A DNA stretch of 9,690 nt from positions 1 to 9,690 of the forward strand of contig CAZRAW010000081.1 of assembly GCA_964598065.1 (NCBI GenBank), in the 5' to 3' direction. The position numbers and the translations under genes were made by a program. Each line of letters begins with the position of its first letter. Position 1 is the first letter of the stretch. The DNA comes from Sulfidibacterium sp964598065 (GTDB lineage: Bacteria; Bacteroidota; Bacteroidia; Bacteroidales; F082). Of the stretch, positions 1 to 7,958 are shown in pieces. The notes under the pieces are model-generated. The model made no database searches and had not been told where the DNA came from. It worked only from the letters and a program-made list of their open reading frames with translations.

Positions 1-138
1 TGTTATACGAGGTTTATCAACCCGGGATGGATTAAAATATTTTGAAAATCTGAGGGGCTAAACCCAACCTTTTTTCATGGAGCTCATCTTTAAAGCAGAA
101 AACAGTCAGAATTTATTATTAATTAAAATCTTCATCCC

Positions 139-957
139 ATGAAAAAATTAGTAATTAGTTTAAAAATTGTATTACCGGTAGTTGCACTCATCTTTATAGC
201 AAGTGCCTGTCGGAAATCAGGCTCTCCCAAAGTAAAATCAGCTACCATAACTTTAAAGGCAACTGTTCAAAAAACGTACTATAAGAGCACAGCAAGCCTG
301 AAAAGTATAACTATCCCTGTAAAAGGAGGGACCTTGGTTTTATCTTCTGCCCATGTTAGTTTTGGAAATGTAAACATTCAGGAAAATACCGGAAATGATG
401 GTCAATACATGGGGGGATCCACTGCCGGGGGGCCCGACAATGAGTCATCCAAAGAAATGAGCGATTCTGGTGACATTGTTATTCCCGGCCCTTTTGCTTA
501 TAATATGAGTACAGACACAGTCACCCTGGGAAAAGTAAAACTTTATCCGGGTACTTTTAAGAAAGTGGATTTAACTTTTATGCCCAATAGCAATACTGTT
601 TTTCAGGGCAATTCCATAGTGATAAAAGGTACGTTTACGCCCGTCAGCGGATCATCTGTTCCTTTTGTCCTGCAATCAAAATTTGCAGGTCAAATAGAAC
701 TGAACCTTACCAAGACCATTACGGTGACTGCCAATAGCACAGTATCGGTTGCTATCGTTTTTGATTTAAGCAAATGGATGGGAAATCTTGATTTTGGAAC
801 AGCTTCACAAACTGCAGGAACAATCCTGATTGATGCCACCCACAACCCCAAATTATCAGGCAATTTTGAAGCTGCTTTATCTCAGCATGGTGCAGACCTG
901 AATGAGGAACACGGAACTTCCACGGGCACTGACACTAGCGATAGCAGTAGTGATTAA
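139..957 (+). CDS. Putative lipoprotein of unknown function, 272 aa
   Basis: The protein opens with a basic start (MKK), a hydrophobic stretch (about residues 4-23) and a lipobox-like IASAC with the lipidated cysteine at C24, so it should be an exported lipoprotein. The residues after C24 (RKSG) are basic and lack the acidic lipoprotein export signal that often directs Bacteroidota lipoproteins to the cell surface, so a periplasm-facing anchor is more likely (inference). The body (about 35-250) is rich in Thr, Ser, Val and Gly in alternating patterns expected of beta-sandwich folds. The last 20 residues are a Ser/Thr/Asp-rich low-complexity tail. I vaguely recall similar Bacteroidota lipoproteins with a 'PAGTYK..' style strand (here YPGTFKKVDL, about 136-145), but I cannot name a family. 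It stands alone: a strong terminator follows and nothing ties it to the glycan genes downstream. The ATG at 139 is the only start that leaves a complete signal peptide. Confidence 0.8.
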   Translation: MKKLVISLKIVLPVVALIFIASACRKSGSPKVKSATITLKATVQKTYYKSTASLKSITIPVKGGTLVLSSAHVSFGNVNIQENTGNDGQYMGGSTAGGPDNESSKEMSDSGDIVIPGPFAYNMSTDTVTLGKVKLYPGTFKKVDLTFMPNSNTVFQGNSIVIKGTFTPVSGSSVPFVLQSKFAGQIELNLTKTITVTANSTVSVAIVFDLSKWMGNLDFGTASQTAGTILIDATHNPKLSGNFEAALSQHGADLNEEHGTSTGTDTSDSSSD

Positions 958-980
958 TTCAGTTAGTGTTCATTATTCTT

Positions 981-1075
981 ATCTTGCTTTTTATAGTTGA
1001 ACTCGTACTTAAAATCAGATAATGATTTTAAGTACGGGTATTTAATCATTTATAATTTATACCAGAAAGCAAGAT
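981..1075. repeat. Nested inverted repeats around the terminator hairpin
   Basis: Ten bases at 981-990 (ATCTTGCTTT) are exactly complementary to 1066-1075 (AAAGCAAGAT). Between them lies the long perfect hairpin at 1001-1039. A transcript could therefore form an outer 10-bp stem enclosing the inner stem. This is seen directly. Whether it is a structured RNA 3' end, a palindromic repeat element or chance is not known. Confidence 0.5.
1001..1039. terminator. Strong stem-loop, probable bidirectional terminator
   Basis: CGTACTTAAAATC (1004-1016) is perfectly complementary to GATTTTAAGTACG (1024-1036), with a 7-base loop AGATAAT. The stem extends outward by A-U, C-G and one G-U pair to 16 pairs (1001-1039). 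It is followed by an AT-rich stretch (ATTTAATCATTT). It sits 43 bases after the lipoprotein stop and before the response regulator, so it most likely ends the lipoprotein transcript and insulates the next gene. The downstream T run is interrupted, so termination may be imperfect. Confidence 0.7.
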
Positions 1076-1135
1076 TTAGAATTCCATACTCAAAATAATT
1101 AATATCCCTCTCCAGGAAGACTTAAAACATAACTT

Positions 1136-1546
1136 ATGTGTCCGCAAAAACAGGTCAACTCGTCCAATACTGCATACAACTGGAAAAACAAGACCATTCT
1201 ATTGATTGATAATGACGAATTAAACTGTACGGTAATTTCTTTATTTCTCAAACCCACATTCTGCCGGTTTATTTGCACAACCAATCCATTAGAAGGATTA
1301 AATCACATAAAAGAACACTCCATAGACCTGGTTATAACAGAATTGTATTTTAAAAAGATATATGGAATAAACCTGATTCGGCAAATCAAAGAAATAAATA
1401 AATCAGTTCCGGTTATTGTCCAGTCTTCACTACCTTATGAAAATGAAAAAGAAGACTATCTAAGGACAGGATGTGATTTTTATTTCACAAAACCTTTCGA
1501 CTTTAAACAGTTTATGCAAATAATTGACACTTACATGAAATCTTAA
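1136..1546 (+). CDS. Stand-alone receiver-domain protein with Asp-to-Glu phosphosite
   Basis: This 136-aa protein is a single CheY-like receiver domain with no output domain. The first strand and acidic pocket are ILLIDND (21-27). The usual DD pair reads D25-N26, so one Mg-binding acid is replaced. The strand that normally ends in the phospho-acceptor aspartate reads DLVITEL (64-70), which puts E69 at that site (codon GAA, 1340-1342). The usual switch Ser/Thr position is in VIVQSS (93-98), and the conserved lysine is K119 in FTKPF. Glutamate at the acceptor often mimics the phosphorylated state in known receivers, so the protein may be locked 'on' or be a pseudo-receiver (inference). No histidine kinase is next to it. 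The first 19 residues are a short polar lead-in. A terminator hairpin lies about 100 bases upstream, so it probably has its own promoter. The partner is unknown. Confidence 0.88.
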   Translation: MCPQKQVNSSNTAYNWKNKTILLIDNDELNCTVISLFLKPTFCRFICTTNPLEGLNHIKEHSIDLVITELYFKKIYGINLIRQIKEINKSVPVIVQSSLPYENEKEDYLRTGCDFYFTKPFDFKQFMQIIDTYMKS

Positions 1547-1570
1547 TTACGAAACTATAGCAGAAAAAAA

Positions 1571-1586
1571 AATTTAATATTAAATT
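1571..1586. repeat. Perfect 16-base AT palindrome
   Basis: AATTTAATATTAAATT is its own reverse complement and lies 25 bases after the response-regulator stop, directly after a run of A residues. It could be an operator or a weak AT-only terminator. In DNA this AT-rich it could also be chance. Confidence 0.25.
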
Positions 1587-1616
1587 CATACCTCTGTATC
1601 CTTAAAACCAGGAAAG

Positions 1617-1647
1617 TTCTGACAAAACGTAGTTGACTATAAATTTG
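1617..1647 (+). promoter_or_regulatory. Candidate Bacteroidota promoter upstream of the GT87 remnant and GT9 gene
   Basis: TAAATTTG at 1640-1647 matches the Bacteroidota -7 consensus TAnnTTTG exactly. A weak -33-like TTCTG lies at 1617-1621, about 18 bases upstream. Transcription would begin near 1654 and leave a leader of about 80-90 bases before the GT87 remnant. If active, it would now serve the GT9 and LysE genes downstream. The match rests mainly on one element. Confidence 0.4.
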
Positions 1648-1746
1648 TAAATAAATATTAAAAGTCCTGTAATCTTTAAAATATCTTTAGAATCTTCATC
1701 TAATATTGACGATAAATTTTACCAGGTATTCCATGGAAAAAATATA

Positions 1747-2213
1747 TTGAAAACTTTTATCAATAACCCCATATTCCAAAATAAACGGTTTAATCTGACT
1801 GTTTTTTTTCTTTTCTCAATGGCAGCCGCCGTTCAGCAGATTCTTTTAGGTCACCTGAATAACTACTATATTTTTAAATACGTTTATTATCATCTGATTG
1901 AACATAAGGTCATTTATAGTCATTATCCGGCCGAATATGTTGATAGTAACTACTCTGGTTCTTTATTCGTGTTTGTAATTGCATCATTTGCCCTATTGCC
2001 TGACTGGCTGGGCCTGCTCTTTTGGAATCTGTTCAACAGGTGATGTTATTTTACACCATCCGCAAACTGCCTGGTTCCGATAAAATTGGACTTTCATCTA
2101 TTGGTTCGTTCTTATTGTATCGTTCAAAAATGTTTGCAAAAATTGAAGTAGAATTTCAAAATACGAACCGATTATTACTTGCCTTGCTACAAATAAAAGG
2201 AAACTATGTTTAA
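1747..2213 (+). pseudogene. Decayed N-terminal fragment of a GT87-like (DUF2029) membrane glycosyltransferase
   Basis: The first piece (98 aa, TTG start at 1747, stop at 2041-2043) resembles the start of GT87 polyprenol-phosphate-sugar-dependent membrane glycosyltransferases. It has a first membrane helix, then the stretch NNYYIFKYVYYHLI, then a helix ending in LLPDWLGLLFWNLFN. The likely continuation, VMLFYTIRKLPG, is in another frame from about 2040, as if one base were lost. A second break follows: YWFVLI is readable in a third frame at 2099-2116, and NTNRLLLALL returns to the earlier frame before the stop at 2213. Only about 150 of the usual roughly 400 residues remain, with nothing resembling the C-terminal two thirds. 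An ATG at 1733 reads M-E-K-I-Y-stop, but adding one A would join it to the TTG frame, so the original start may also be broken. The gene should be inactive. The family call rests on remembered sequence patterns. Confidence 0.68.
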
Positions 2214-3558
2214 GTTTTTTTTAAGCCGCTATAAGGCCATACTGAAAAGGGAAAAATTCATTTTTTTCAGAGTCAACGTCGCAGATACTATTCCTGTCCT
2301 TTCTTCCTATTTAACAAATTGTTGTCCGAAATTTGGAAAATATTTTACCAATGGCATTGTAAAGCTTTTTTTTGGGAATCACCTGTTTTTACGCTGGAGC
2401 TATAGAAAACAAAATCGAACCATTCTTCAAAGTACCAGTTCAGGACCTGTTTTAGTCATTGCTGACCTAAATATAGGAGATGCCATCAATATTCAGGTGG
2501 CATGTCAAACTTTAAAACAACTATTCCCGAAAAGGGAGGTCCATTATGTAATAAACAGGAAAGCGTATTCACTGATTGCTCCTAATCCTGACATTGACAT
2601 CGTTTTTCCTGTTTTCTCAGGAAAAGCTATTCCTACTCAGAGAGATGTTGAAAGATTGAAAAAAATAACGACAGAATCGGTTTATTCATTAATATTTAAT
2701 TTCTGTCCCTTTTTTGAAACAAAAACATTAAATGGTTGTGCAAGGCCGGTATTAAATCATTATCCTCTGTCAATGAGCATAGCGTACGATGAATTAAAAA
2801 CACAAGATGTGAATCATCTTCGAAAAAAAATATTCTTGTATTTAACACACCTATTTCCTGAGGACGCTGCTAAAAATCATGTACAGATTAAAAATGTCCA
2901 GGTGTTTTTAGATGAAAAGTCCATCAGTTTTGCCCTGGATTTTCTCAAAAGTATTGGGTATTATGGCAAAAAGGGGATTGTCCTGTTTAATCCGGACGCC
3001 ACTTCTCCCTACACCAAATTACCTTTGAACAAGCAGGTTAAAATGGTACAGGAATTACTGGATGGGGGTGTACGGTATTTGTTGATCAGCTCGGGTTTTG
3101 TGTTTACAGGCGTGGAAAAAGATATTTTGAATCAGCTAAGTATTTCGGAAACAAAAAAATGTGTTATTGTCCCCAAAGAATTTTCTTTAAATACTTATGC
3201 TGCTTTACTGGATCAGTGTGATGCTTACATTTCTAATGATACAGGCCCTCTACATTTGGCAGCTTCCCAAAAGAAGGACAAACAAGGCAACTTACTAAGA
3301 AACAAAACGGCCATATTTTCTATCTTCGGTGCTACACCGGCTCGTATTTATGCCTACGATTCGGAGAATTCCATGTTCTATCCGGCACCACAGGCTGCCC
3401 CTTCTCACGTCTTTTTTTCCAATAGCATATGCCGTAATATTACCTGTATCAATAAGCTTTCAAAACGCTGTAGCACAGCGAAGTGTTTCGACGGATTGGA
3501 ACCACACGATATAGCAAACGAAATAATCATATATTTAAAAAACAAAGTATGGAATTAA
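2206..3558 (+). CDS. Glycosyltransferase family 9 (heptosyltransferase-like)
   Basis: This 450-aa protein has the two Rossmann-like halves of GT9 enzymes, which move a sugar from a nucleotide-sugar donor to LPS-type glycans at the cytoplasmic face of the inner membrane. The N-terminal domain begins at VLVIADLNIGDAIN (82-95), the counterpart of the family's GD-containing first loop. The C-terminal domain shows FNPDATSPYTKLP (261-273), the diagnostic SNDTGPLHLAAS (343-354) and FGATPARIYAY (374-384). Four cysteines (409, 414, 422, 427) near the end match a cysteine-rich tail seen in many GT9 proteins. An N-terminal extension of about 80 residues, rich in Phe, Lys and Arg, precedes the catalytic domain; it may be a membrane-associating segment (inference). 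The ATG at 2206 overlaps the last bases of the GT87 remnant. The gene looks intact, and its 3' end overlaps the LysE gene, suggesting translational coupling. Donor and acceptor cannot be read from the sequence. Confidence 0.88.
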   Translation: MFKFFLSRYKAILKREKFIFFRVNVADTIPVLSSYLTNCCPKFGKYFTNGIVKLFFGNHLFLRWSYRKQNRTILQSTSSGPVLVIADLNIGDAINIQVACQTLKQLFPKREVHYVINRKAYSLIAPNPDIDIVFPVFSGKAIPTQRDVERLKKITTESVYSLIFNFCPFFETKTLNGCARPVLNHYPLSMSIAYDELKTQDVNHLRKKIFLYLTHLFPEDAAKNHVQIKNVQVFLDEKSISFALDFLKSIGYYGKKGIVLFNPDATSPYTKLPLNKQVKMVQELLDGGVRYLLISSGFVFTGVEKDILNQLSISETKKCVIVPKEFSLNTYAALLDQCDAYISNDTGPLHLAASQKKDKQGNLLRNKTAIFSIFGATPARIYAYDSENSMFYPAPQAAPSHVFFSNSICRNITCINKLSKRCSTAKCFDGLEPHDIANEIIIYLKNKVWN

Positions 3559-4196
3559 CTCTTGGCCTAATTGTCATTTATGTTATGGGATTTTTTACTG
3601 CAATCCCTGTGGGCGCAACACAAATTGAAATTGCAAAGCGTTCATTTGCCGGCCATGTCAAAGCTGCATTAATGATTGTTTTGGGGTCAGCTATCTCAGA
3701 CGTCATGTATGGTTTCATTGCCTTTTTCGGGATTACCCCTTTTTTGAAGGAAAAAATTGTAATGGCTGTTTTTTGGCTTGCAGGAAGTATTATTTTGTTT
3801 ATCCTTGGAGGCATCACATTAAAAAACTTCAAAAAAACCATTCATATTGAGGCTAATAACAAAAGCCTGAAACACCGTGGGTTATCGTTCGTGGTGGGTT
3901 TCTCTCTGGCGGTCACCAACCCCATGATGATTTTCTGGTGGATCACTGTCGCTGATATTGAAAGAAGTATCGGACTCATTACTAATTTCACGAACCGCAC
4001 GCATCTTCTATTTTTATTGTTTGGCGGCCTCGGCATTGCAAGTTATTTAGTATGCCTGTCATTTATCTTACGTTGGGCAAAAAAGTTTCTTTCTGACAAA
4101 ACGGAAAGAAAAGTCAATTTTTTTCTAGGTATTACATTGTTCATAATAGGACTCTATTTTTTATACCGATTTTTACAGGTGTACGCTTTTTATTAA
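3549..4196 (+). CDS. LysE/RhtB-type amino-acid or small-metabolite exporter
   Basis: This is a 215-aa inner-membrane protein with about six hydrophobic helices (roughly 5-22, 38-62, 70-92, 112-132, 153-175 and 190-210), the size and layout of the LysE superfamily. The first helix carries FTAIPVGATQIEIAKRS (16-32), equivalent to the family's conserved N-terminal P-G-P/P-V-G motif. Helix four opens with AVTNPMMIFWW (121-131), the counterpart of the LysE 'NPK' motif. The frame stays open upstream to 3483, but the ATG at 3549 gives the normal N terminus; the longer version would add a charged, non-family lead and overlap the GT9 gene extensively. With this start the overlap with GT9 is 10 bases, typical of an operon. 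LysE members export amino acids or related solutes, but the substrate is not predictable. A place beside glycan genes does not prove a glycan role. Confidence 0.87.
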   Translation: MELTLGLIVIYVMGFFTAIPVGATQIEIAKRSFAGHVKAALMIVLGSAISDVMYGFIAFFGITPFLKEKIVMAVFWLAGSIILFILGGITLKNFKKTIHIEANNKSLKHRGLSFVVGFSLAVTNPMMIFWWITVADIERSIGLITNFTNRTHLLFLLFGGLGIASYLVCLSFILRWAKKFLSDKTERKVNFFLGITLFIIGLYFLYRFLQVYAFY

Positions 4197-4289
4197 AATT
4201 AAGTTACTCATACAAACCAACCTTTTTATCGAAGACGCATCTTACAATACGTTGGGAAAAATATTACAAACAATAAGTGACCTCGTTCT

Positions 4290-6803
4290 ATGGTAGAAAA
4301 AAATTTTGTTTCATTATTACAAATACGACTAATTTTGCTTATTGGATTTTGGCAATTGATTTTTATACAGCAAACAATTGGACAATCTTTGGGGGCGGAA
4401 GGTTTTGTGTTGGATGATGTTACGGGGAAAGGACTCCCCTACACCAATATTTATTTTCTCCATTCGACCATAGGCACAACAACTGACTCAACAGGTCGTT
4501 TTCAGATTCAATCATCCAAGCCGGAAGACACGCTGGTTTTTTCCCAAATTGGCTACCAAACGGTAAAATTAGGAATGAAGCCGGGAGTTATATTTCATGT
4601 GATAGTGAGAATGAAACAAGAGAATCAAACATTAGGTGAGGTAGTTATAAAACCCGGCGAAAATCCGGCCTTTCCTATCATACGCCAGATAATACGCCAC
4701 CGAAAGAAAAACGATCCAAACAGACTGGAACGGTTTAGCGCCCAAACCTTTACGGATATCTCTGCCAGCTTTACAAATATCAAACTTTCAGAGCTTAAAG
4801 GCAATTTATTAAAACAGTTGCGAAAATATTTACCACAACAAAAGGATAGTTCCAAAATGGGTTTTATTCCCCTGTTTTACTCTAAAAAGATAACGAACAT
4901 TTTTATTGATCATAAGAAACACTTATCACAATCTCAAGTGATTGCATTTAAAGAAAACGGATTAGGTTTACTAAAGGACCTTCAGATTTCAAGGTATTCC
5001 AATTCACTGAGTACATTGATGAACTTTTATGATAATTACGTGGACTTATTGGGTCACAACTTTGTGAGTCCAATCGGAGGACTGGGACGTCAATTTTATA
5101 AATATTATTTAGCAGACAGCACCTTGCAGAATGGTCGAATGATATACACCATCAAATACGTACCGAAAAATAATAAAGACATGGCTTTCATAGGTAGATT
5201 CATTGTTATCAAAGGCTTGTGGGCTATTCAGGACATTGAGGCTTCGCTACCACGCATAGCGAATGTAAATTTTTTGAATGAATTTGGTATTTCTTATCGT
5301 TACCAAATTCTTAATGATTCCATTTCCTTTTTTAAAAGTAATAAGGTCACCGCTACTTTTAATTACAATAAACTTCAAAAAAGCCATCGCAGTATGCTGG
5401 AGATAAATAAATATACTGCTTATAATAACGTGAAAATAGGCCAGACTGCACGGCAATTAGTACCTGCCGAAACCGGGAAAGTTGCTTCCAAAAGGAATGC
5501 AGGAACTGTCTCTGACACTCTTTTTACCCGTTATTCAAATTCTTCGCAAAACATTTCCGGAAAGCAAATATCTCGATCCATCGATTCGATCAACAACATT
5601 GGTTGGGTACGGTTTTTAAATAAAACTACCGATATGTTTGTTACCGAATATTACAATGTTGGCAAATATGAAATAGGCCCGTTTTTAAATCTCATACAAC
5701 TCAATCCGGTTGAGGGGCTTCGGCTTAGCTTTGGAGGGAGAACCGGATCTCAGCTTAATCCGAATTATTCGATTGGGGCGATGGCCGGTTATGGCTTTAA
5801 GGATAAACAATGGAAATATAACACGTTTTTCACCTGGAAATTTAAAACACAACACAGAACTATTCTACGATTCCATATTAGCAAAGACTTACAGTTATTA
5901 GGCATGTATGGACATATTCGTTTAATTAAAGAAAATACAACTACATTGGGAGAAGATAGTTTTATTTCTGCTTTTTTCAAGCGTACCCAGAATTTTCGTC
6001 GGGCCATGTTTTTCCAGACCAGTATTTATTTTGAACGTGAATGGAAGAAGGGGTTTCTTACCGGGCTTAAACTAGAAAATGATAAAATTCAGGACAATCA
6101 GTATGTGCCTTTCATTCAAAATGGAATTGATATTGGACAAATTCGAACACAGGCAGCAACCTTAAAATTACGCTTTTCATGGCATGAAAAAATTATAGAT
6201 CGCTTTTTACGGCGCTATTATATTGGTACACATTTTCCAATTATTAACATATTGGGAACTTTTGGGAGGTATGAAGCAGGGAATCAAACAGGAAATTATT
6301 ATAAAATACACATGACCTTAAAACAGAGATTCCTGATGGGGATCCCTATGGTAAGGTATATTGTAGAAACGGGTGCATTGTTTGGTAAAGTGCCCTTTCC
6401 GTTATTGGAGATACATCGCGGTAACGAATCCTATGGATTGTCAAGGTTCCGGTTTAATCTGCTAAACAATGCAACAATTGCCAGCGACCGGTATTTTAGT
6501 GTTATGGGTGAAATATTCATGAATGGTATTATTACAAACAGAATACCACTCCTTCGCCAGTTGAATGTAAAAAGCGTATTTTCAGTTAAGTATTTATATA
6601 GTCAATTAAACAACAAACACACCGGAGTAGTGAGTTTTCCATGGGACATGAATCTGCCCGGACATCATTATCTCGAATTGGGTGTGGGCATAACCAGTAT
6701 ATTTAAGTTTTTGCGGGTAGATTATGTCTGGCGGGTTATGCCTAAAAACTTTCAGCCCATGCCAAAAGCAGGTATCCGGATTAAAATTGATATCGACATG
6801 TAG
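4290..6803 (+). CDS. DUF5686 outer-membrane protein with CarboxypepD_reg-like domain
   Basis: This 837-aa protein has a hydrophobic signal peptide (about 10-30) with likely cleavage around GQS (31-33). A CarboxypepD_reg-like beta-sandwich follows (about 36-121, including GFVLDDVTGKGLPYTNI and the DTLVFSQIGYQ signature). The rest matches the DUF5686 pattern, starting at NPAFPIIRQIIRHRKKNDP (125-143), with GLWAIQDIEASLP at about 310-322. The C-terminal half is a run of amphipathic, aromatic-rich beta strands expected of an outer-membrane barrel, ending in a strand IKIDIDM. Length is normal for the family and no break is seen. The family is common in Bacteroidota; its biochemical role is not established. 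It begins 93 bases after the LysE stop and may have its own promoter, but no good consensus was found in that gap. The epimerase gene follows after 33 bases, so those two are probably cotranscribed. Confidence 0.9.
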   Translation: MVEKNFVSLLQIRLILLIGFWQLIFIQQTIGQSLGAEGFVLDDVTGKGLPYTNIYFLHSTIGTTTDSTGRFQIQSSKPEDTLVFSQIGYQTVKLGMKPGVIFHVIVRMKQENQTLGEVVIKPGENPAFPIIRQIIRHRKKNDPNRLERFSAQTFTDISASFTNIKLSELKGNLLKQLRKYLPQQKDSSKMGFIPLFYSKKITNIFIDHKKHLSQSQVIAFKENGLGLLKDLQISRYSNSLSTLMNFYDNYVDLLGHNFVSPIGGLGRQFYKYYLADSTLQNGRMIYTIKYVPKNNKDMAFIGRFIVIKGLWAIQDIEASLPRIANVNFLNEFGISYRYQILNDSISFFKSNKVTATFNYNKLQKSHRSMLEINKYTAYNNVKIGQTARQLVPAETGKVASKRNAGTVSDTLFTRYSNSSQNISGKQISRSIDSINNIGWVRFLNKTTDMFVTEYYNVGKYEIGPFLNLIQLNPVEGLRLSFGGRTGSQLNPNYSIGAMAGYGFKDKQWKYNTFFTWKFKTQHRTILRFHISKDLQLLGMYGHIRLIKENTTTLGEDSFISAFFKRTQNFRRAMFFQTSIYFEREWKKGFLTGLKLENDKIQDNQYVPFIQNGIDIGQIRTQAATLKLRFSWHEKIIDRFLRRYYIGTHFPIINILGTFGRYEAGNQTGNYYKIHMTLKQRFLMGIPMVRYIVETGALFGKVPFPLLEIHRGNESYGLSRFRFNLLNNATIASDRYFSVMGEIFMNGIITNRIPLLRQLNVKSVFSVKYLYSQLNNKHTGVVSFPWDMNLPGHHYLELGVGITSIFKFLRVDYVWRVMPKNFQPMPKAGIRIKIDIDM

Positions 6804-6836
6804 TCCCTATTTTTATATTTTGAATAAACTTGAGAA

Positions 6837-7829
6837 ATGAAAAAAGTATTGATCACAGGAGCCAGTGGATTTATCGGTAGTTTCCTTGTAGATGAGGCAC
6901 TCAATAGAAATTATAAAGTTTATGCCGGCGTGAGAAAATCAAGTTGCAGGAAATACCTTCCGGATCCTGCTATTCAACTCTTTGAGATGGACTTTTCTCA
7001 AAAAAAGATACTGAGAAAACAGGTAGAAAACGCACCCCGCTTTGATTATATTATTCATGCTGCAGGTGTTGTAAAGACGTGTAACAAAAAGGACTTTATT
7101 ACCATTAATTATCACTACACCAAATACTTCATCGAAGTTTTAGAGGAAACAGACAAGATTCCTGATAAATTTATTTTCATCAGTAGCCTGGCAGTCTTCG
7201 GACCTGGTAACGAAAACACCTTGCAGCCCATAAAACCAACTGACACACCTCATCCGGTAACGATGTATGGCAAAAGTAAACAATTGGCAGAACAGTTTAT
7301 TCTGTCTCGGGCCAACTTTCCCTACATTATTCTCAGGCCTACAGGAGTATATGGCCCCAGAGAAAAAGATTATTATCTGGCTTACAAATCTATTAAGAAA
7401 GGTATTGAATCATATATTGGTACAAAAGAACAACAGCTTACATTTTTGTATGTAACCGATCTTTGTAAACTTGTTTTCGATGCACTTAAATCGAAGATTA
7501 CCAGAAAAGCTTACTTTGTAACAGATTTAAAACAATATACCGCTCAACAGTTTAACGCAATAATAAAAAAAACGCTCAAAAGAAAAGCGGTTACCATTGT
7601 TTTTCCAAAAGCATTTGTGAAAACTATTGCCCTTATCAATATGAAACTTTCATGCTTTTTCGGGAAACCTTCCACCTTAAACAGCGACAAATACAAAGAG
7701 CTTATCTGTAAAAATTGGCTTTGTGCAAGCGAAGAAATCGTAAAAGATTTTGATTTTAAACCAGAATATGATTTAGAAAAAGGAATACACAAAACCATTG
7801 CATGGTTTAAAAAAGAGAAGTTATTATAA
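6837..7829 (+). CDS. NAD-dependent epimerase/dehydratase (extended SDR)
   Basis: This 330-aa cytoplasmic protein has an N-terminal Rossmann fold with the NAD(P)-binding motif GASGFIGS (8-15). The catalytic residues are visible as S117 in FISSLAVFG and the YxxxK pair Y144/K148 in MYGKSK. The substrate-side motif RPTGVYGP (167-174) is typical of extended SDRs such as GalE- and dTDP-glucose dehydratase-type enzymes. The C-terminal part ends in a DLEKGIHKTIAWFKKEKLL segment, also usual in the group. Such enzymes epimerise, dehydrate or reduce nucleotide sugars, sterols or similar molecules, and the sequence does not settle which. The neighbourhood suggests a nucleotide sugar for surface glycan, but this is inference. 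The ATG at 6837 is the natural start, 33 bases after the DUF5686 stop. The gene appears intact; in related genomes I recall such genes lying beside polysaccharide deacetylases, and a deacetylase remnant lies about 640 bases downstream. Confidence 0.9.
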   Translation: MKKVLITGASGFIGSFLVDEALNRNYKVYAGVRKSSCRKYLPDPAIQLFEMDFSQKKILRKQVENAPRFDYIIHAAGVVKTCNKKDFITINYHYTKYFIEVLEETDKIPDKFIFISSLAVFGPGNENTLQPIKPTDTPHPVTMYGKSKQLAEQFILSRANFPYIILRPTGVYGPREKDYYLAYKSIKKGIESYIGTKEQQLTFLYVTDLCKLVFDALKSKITRKAYFVTDLKQYTAQQFNAIIKKTLKRKAVTIVFPKAFVKTIALINMKLSCFFGKPSTLNSDKYKELICKNWLCASEEIVKDFDFKPEYDLEKGIHKTIAWFKKEKLL

Positions 7830-7950
7830 TAACTAATCCCAAAATCATCATTTTGAATATCCATTGGACAGCCAAATACTTTGATAATCATAAACTCTAT
7901 AATGAAATTTACACCTTTTTTTGATAACTGTAAAAACTTAATAATTCCTT

Positions 7951-7958
7951 TAGATTTG
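7951..7958 (+). promoter_or_regulatory. Candidate -7 promoter element before the helical protein gene
   Basis: TAGATTTG matches the Bacteroidota -7 consensus TAnnTTTG and lies 49 bases before the ATG at 8008. The nearest TTTG (7920-7923) is 27 bases upstream, longer than the usual spacing, so the -33 element is unconvincing. A transcript beginning near 7965 would leave almost no leader for the alternative start at 7969, which supports 8008 as the true start. Confidence 0.4.

Noticed and set aside
1..61. Possible tail of an upstream gene (one frame ends at a TAA at 59-61, another at a TGA at 43-45)
   Set aside because: All three forward frames are open for a short distance and no family motif is visible, so the frame cannot be chosen.
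1099..1284. 61-codon minus-strand open frame overlapping the receiver gene
   Set aside because: It is antisense to the well-supported receiver domain and has no domain signal.
2030..2050. Programmed ribosomal frameshift joining the two GT87 pieces
   Set aside because: No slippery heptamer or following stem is visible, a second frame break follows within about 60 bases, and most of the gene is missing.
2022..2213. Open frame of 63 codons that could be an independent small gene
   Set aside because: Its middle reads like the continuation of the GT87-like fragment after a frame change, and it starts with TTG inside that fragment; it is better explained as part of the pseudogene.
3483..3548. Upstream in-frame start for the LysE gene
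   Set aside because: It would add 22 charged residues not typical of LysE proteins and overlap GT9 by 76 bases; the ATG at 3549 gives the expected N terminus.
7840..7855. Short hairpin CAAAAT-CATC-ATTTTG after the epimerase stop
   Set aside because: Only six mostly A-T pairs and no T run follow; too weak to call a terminator.
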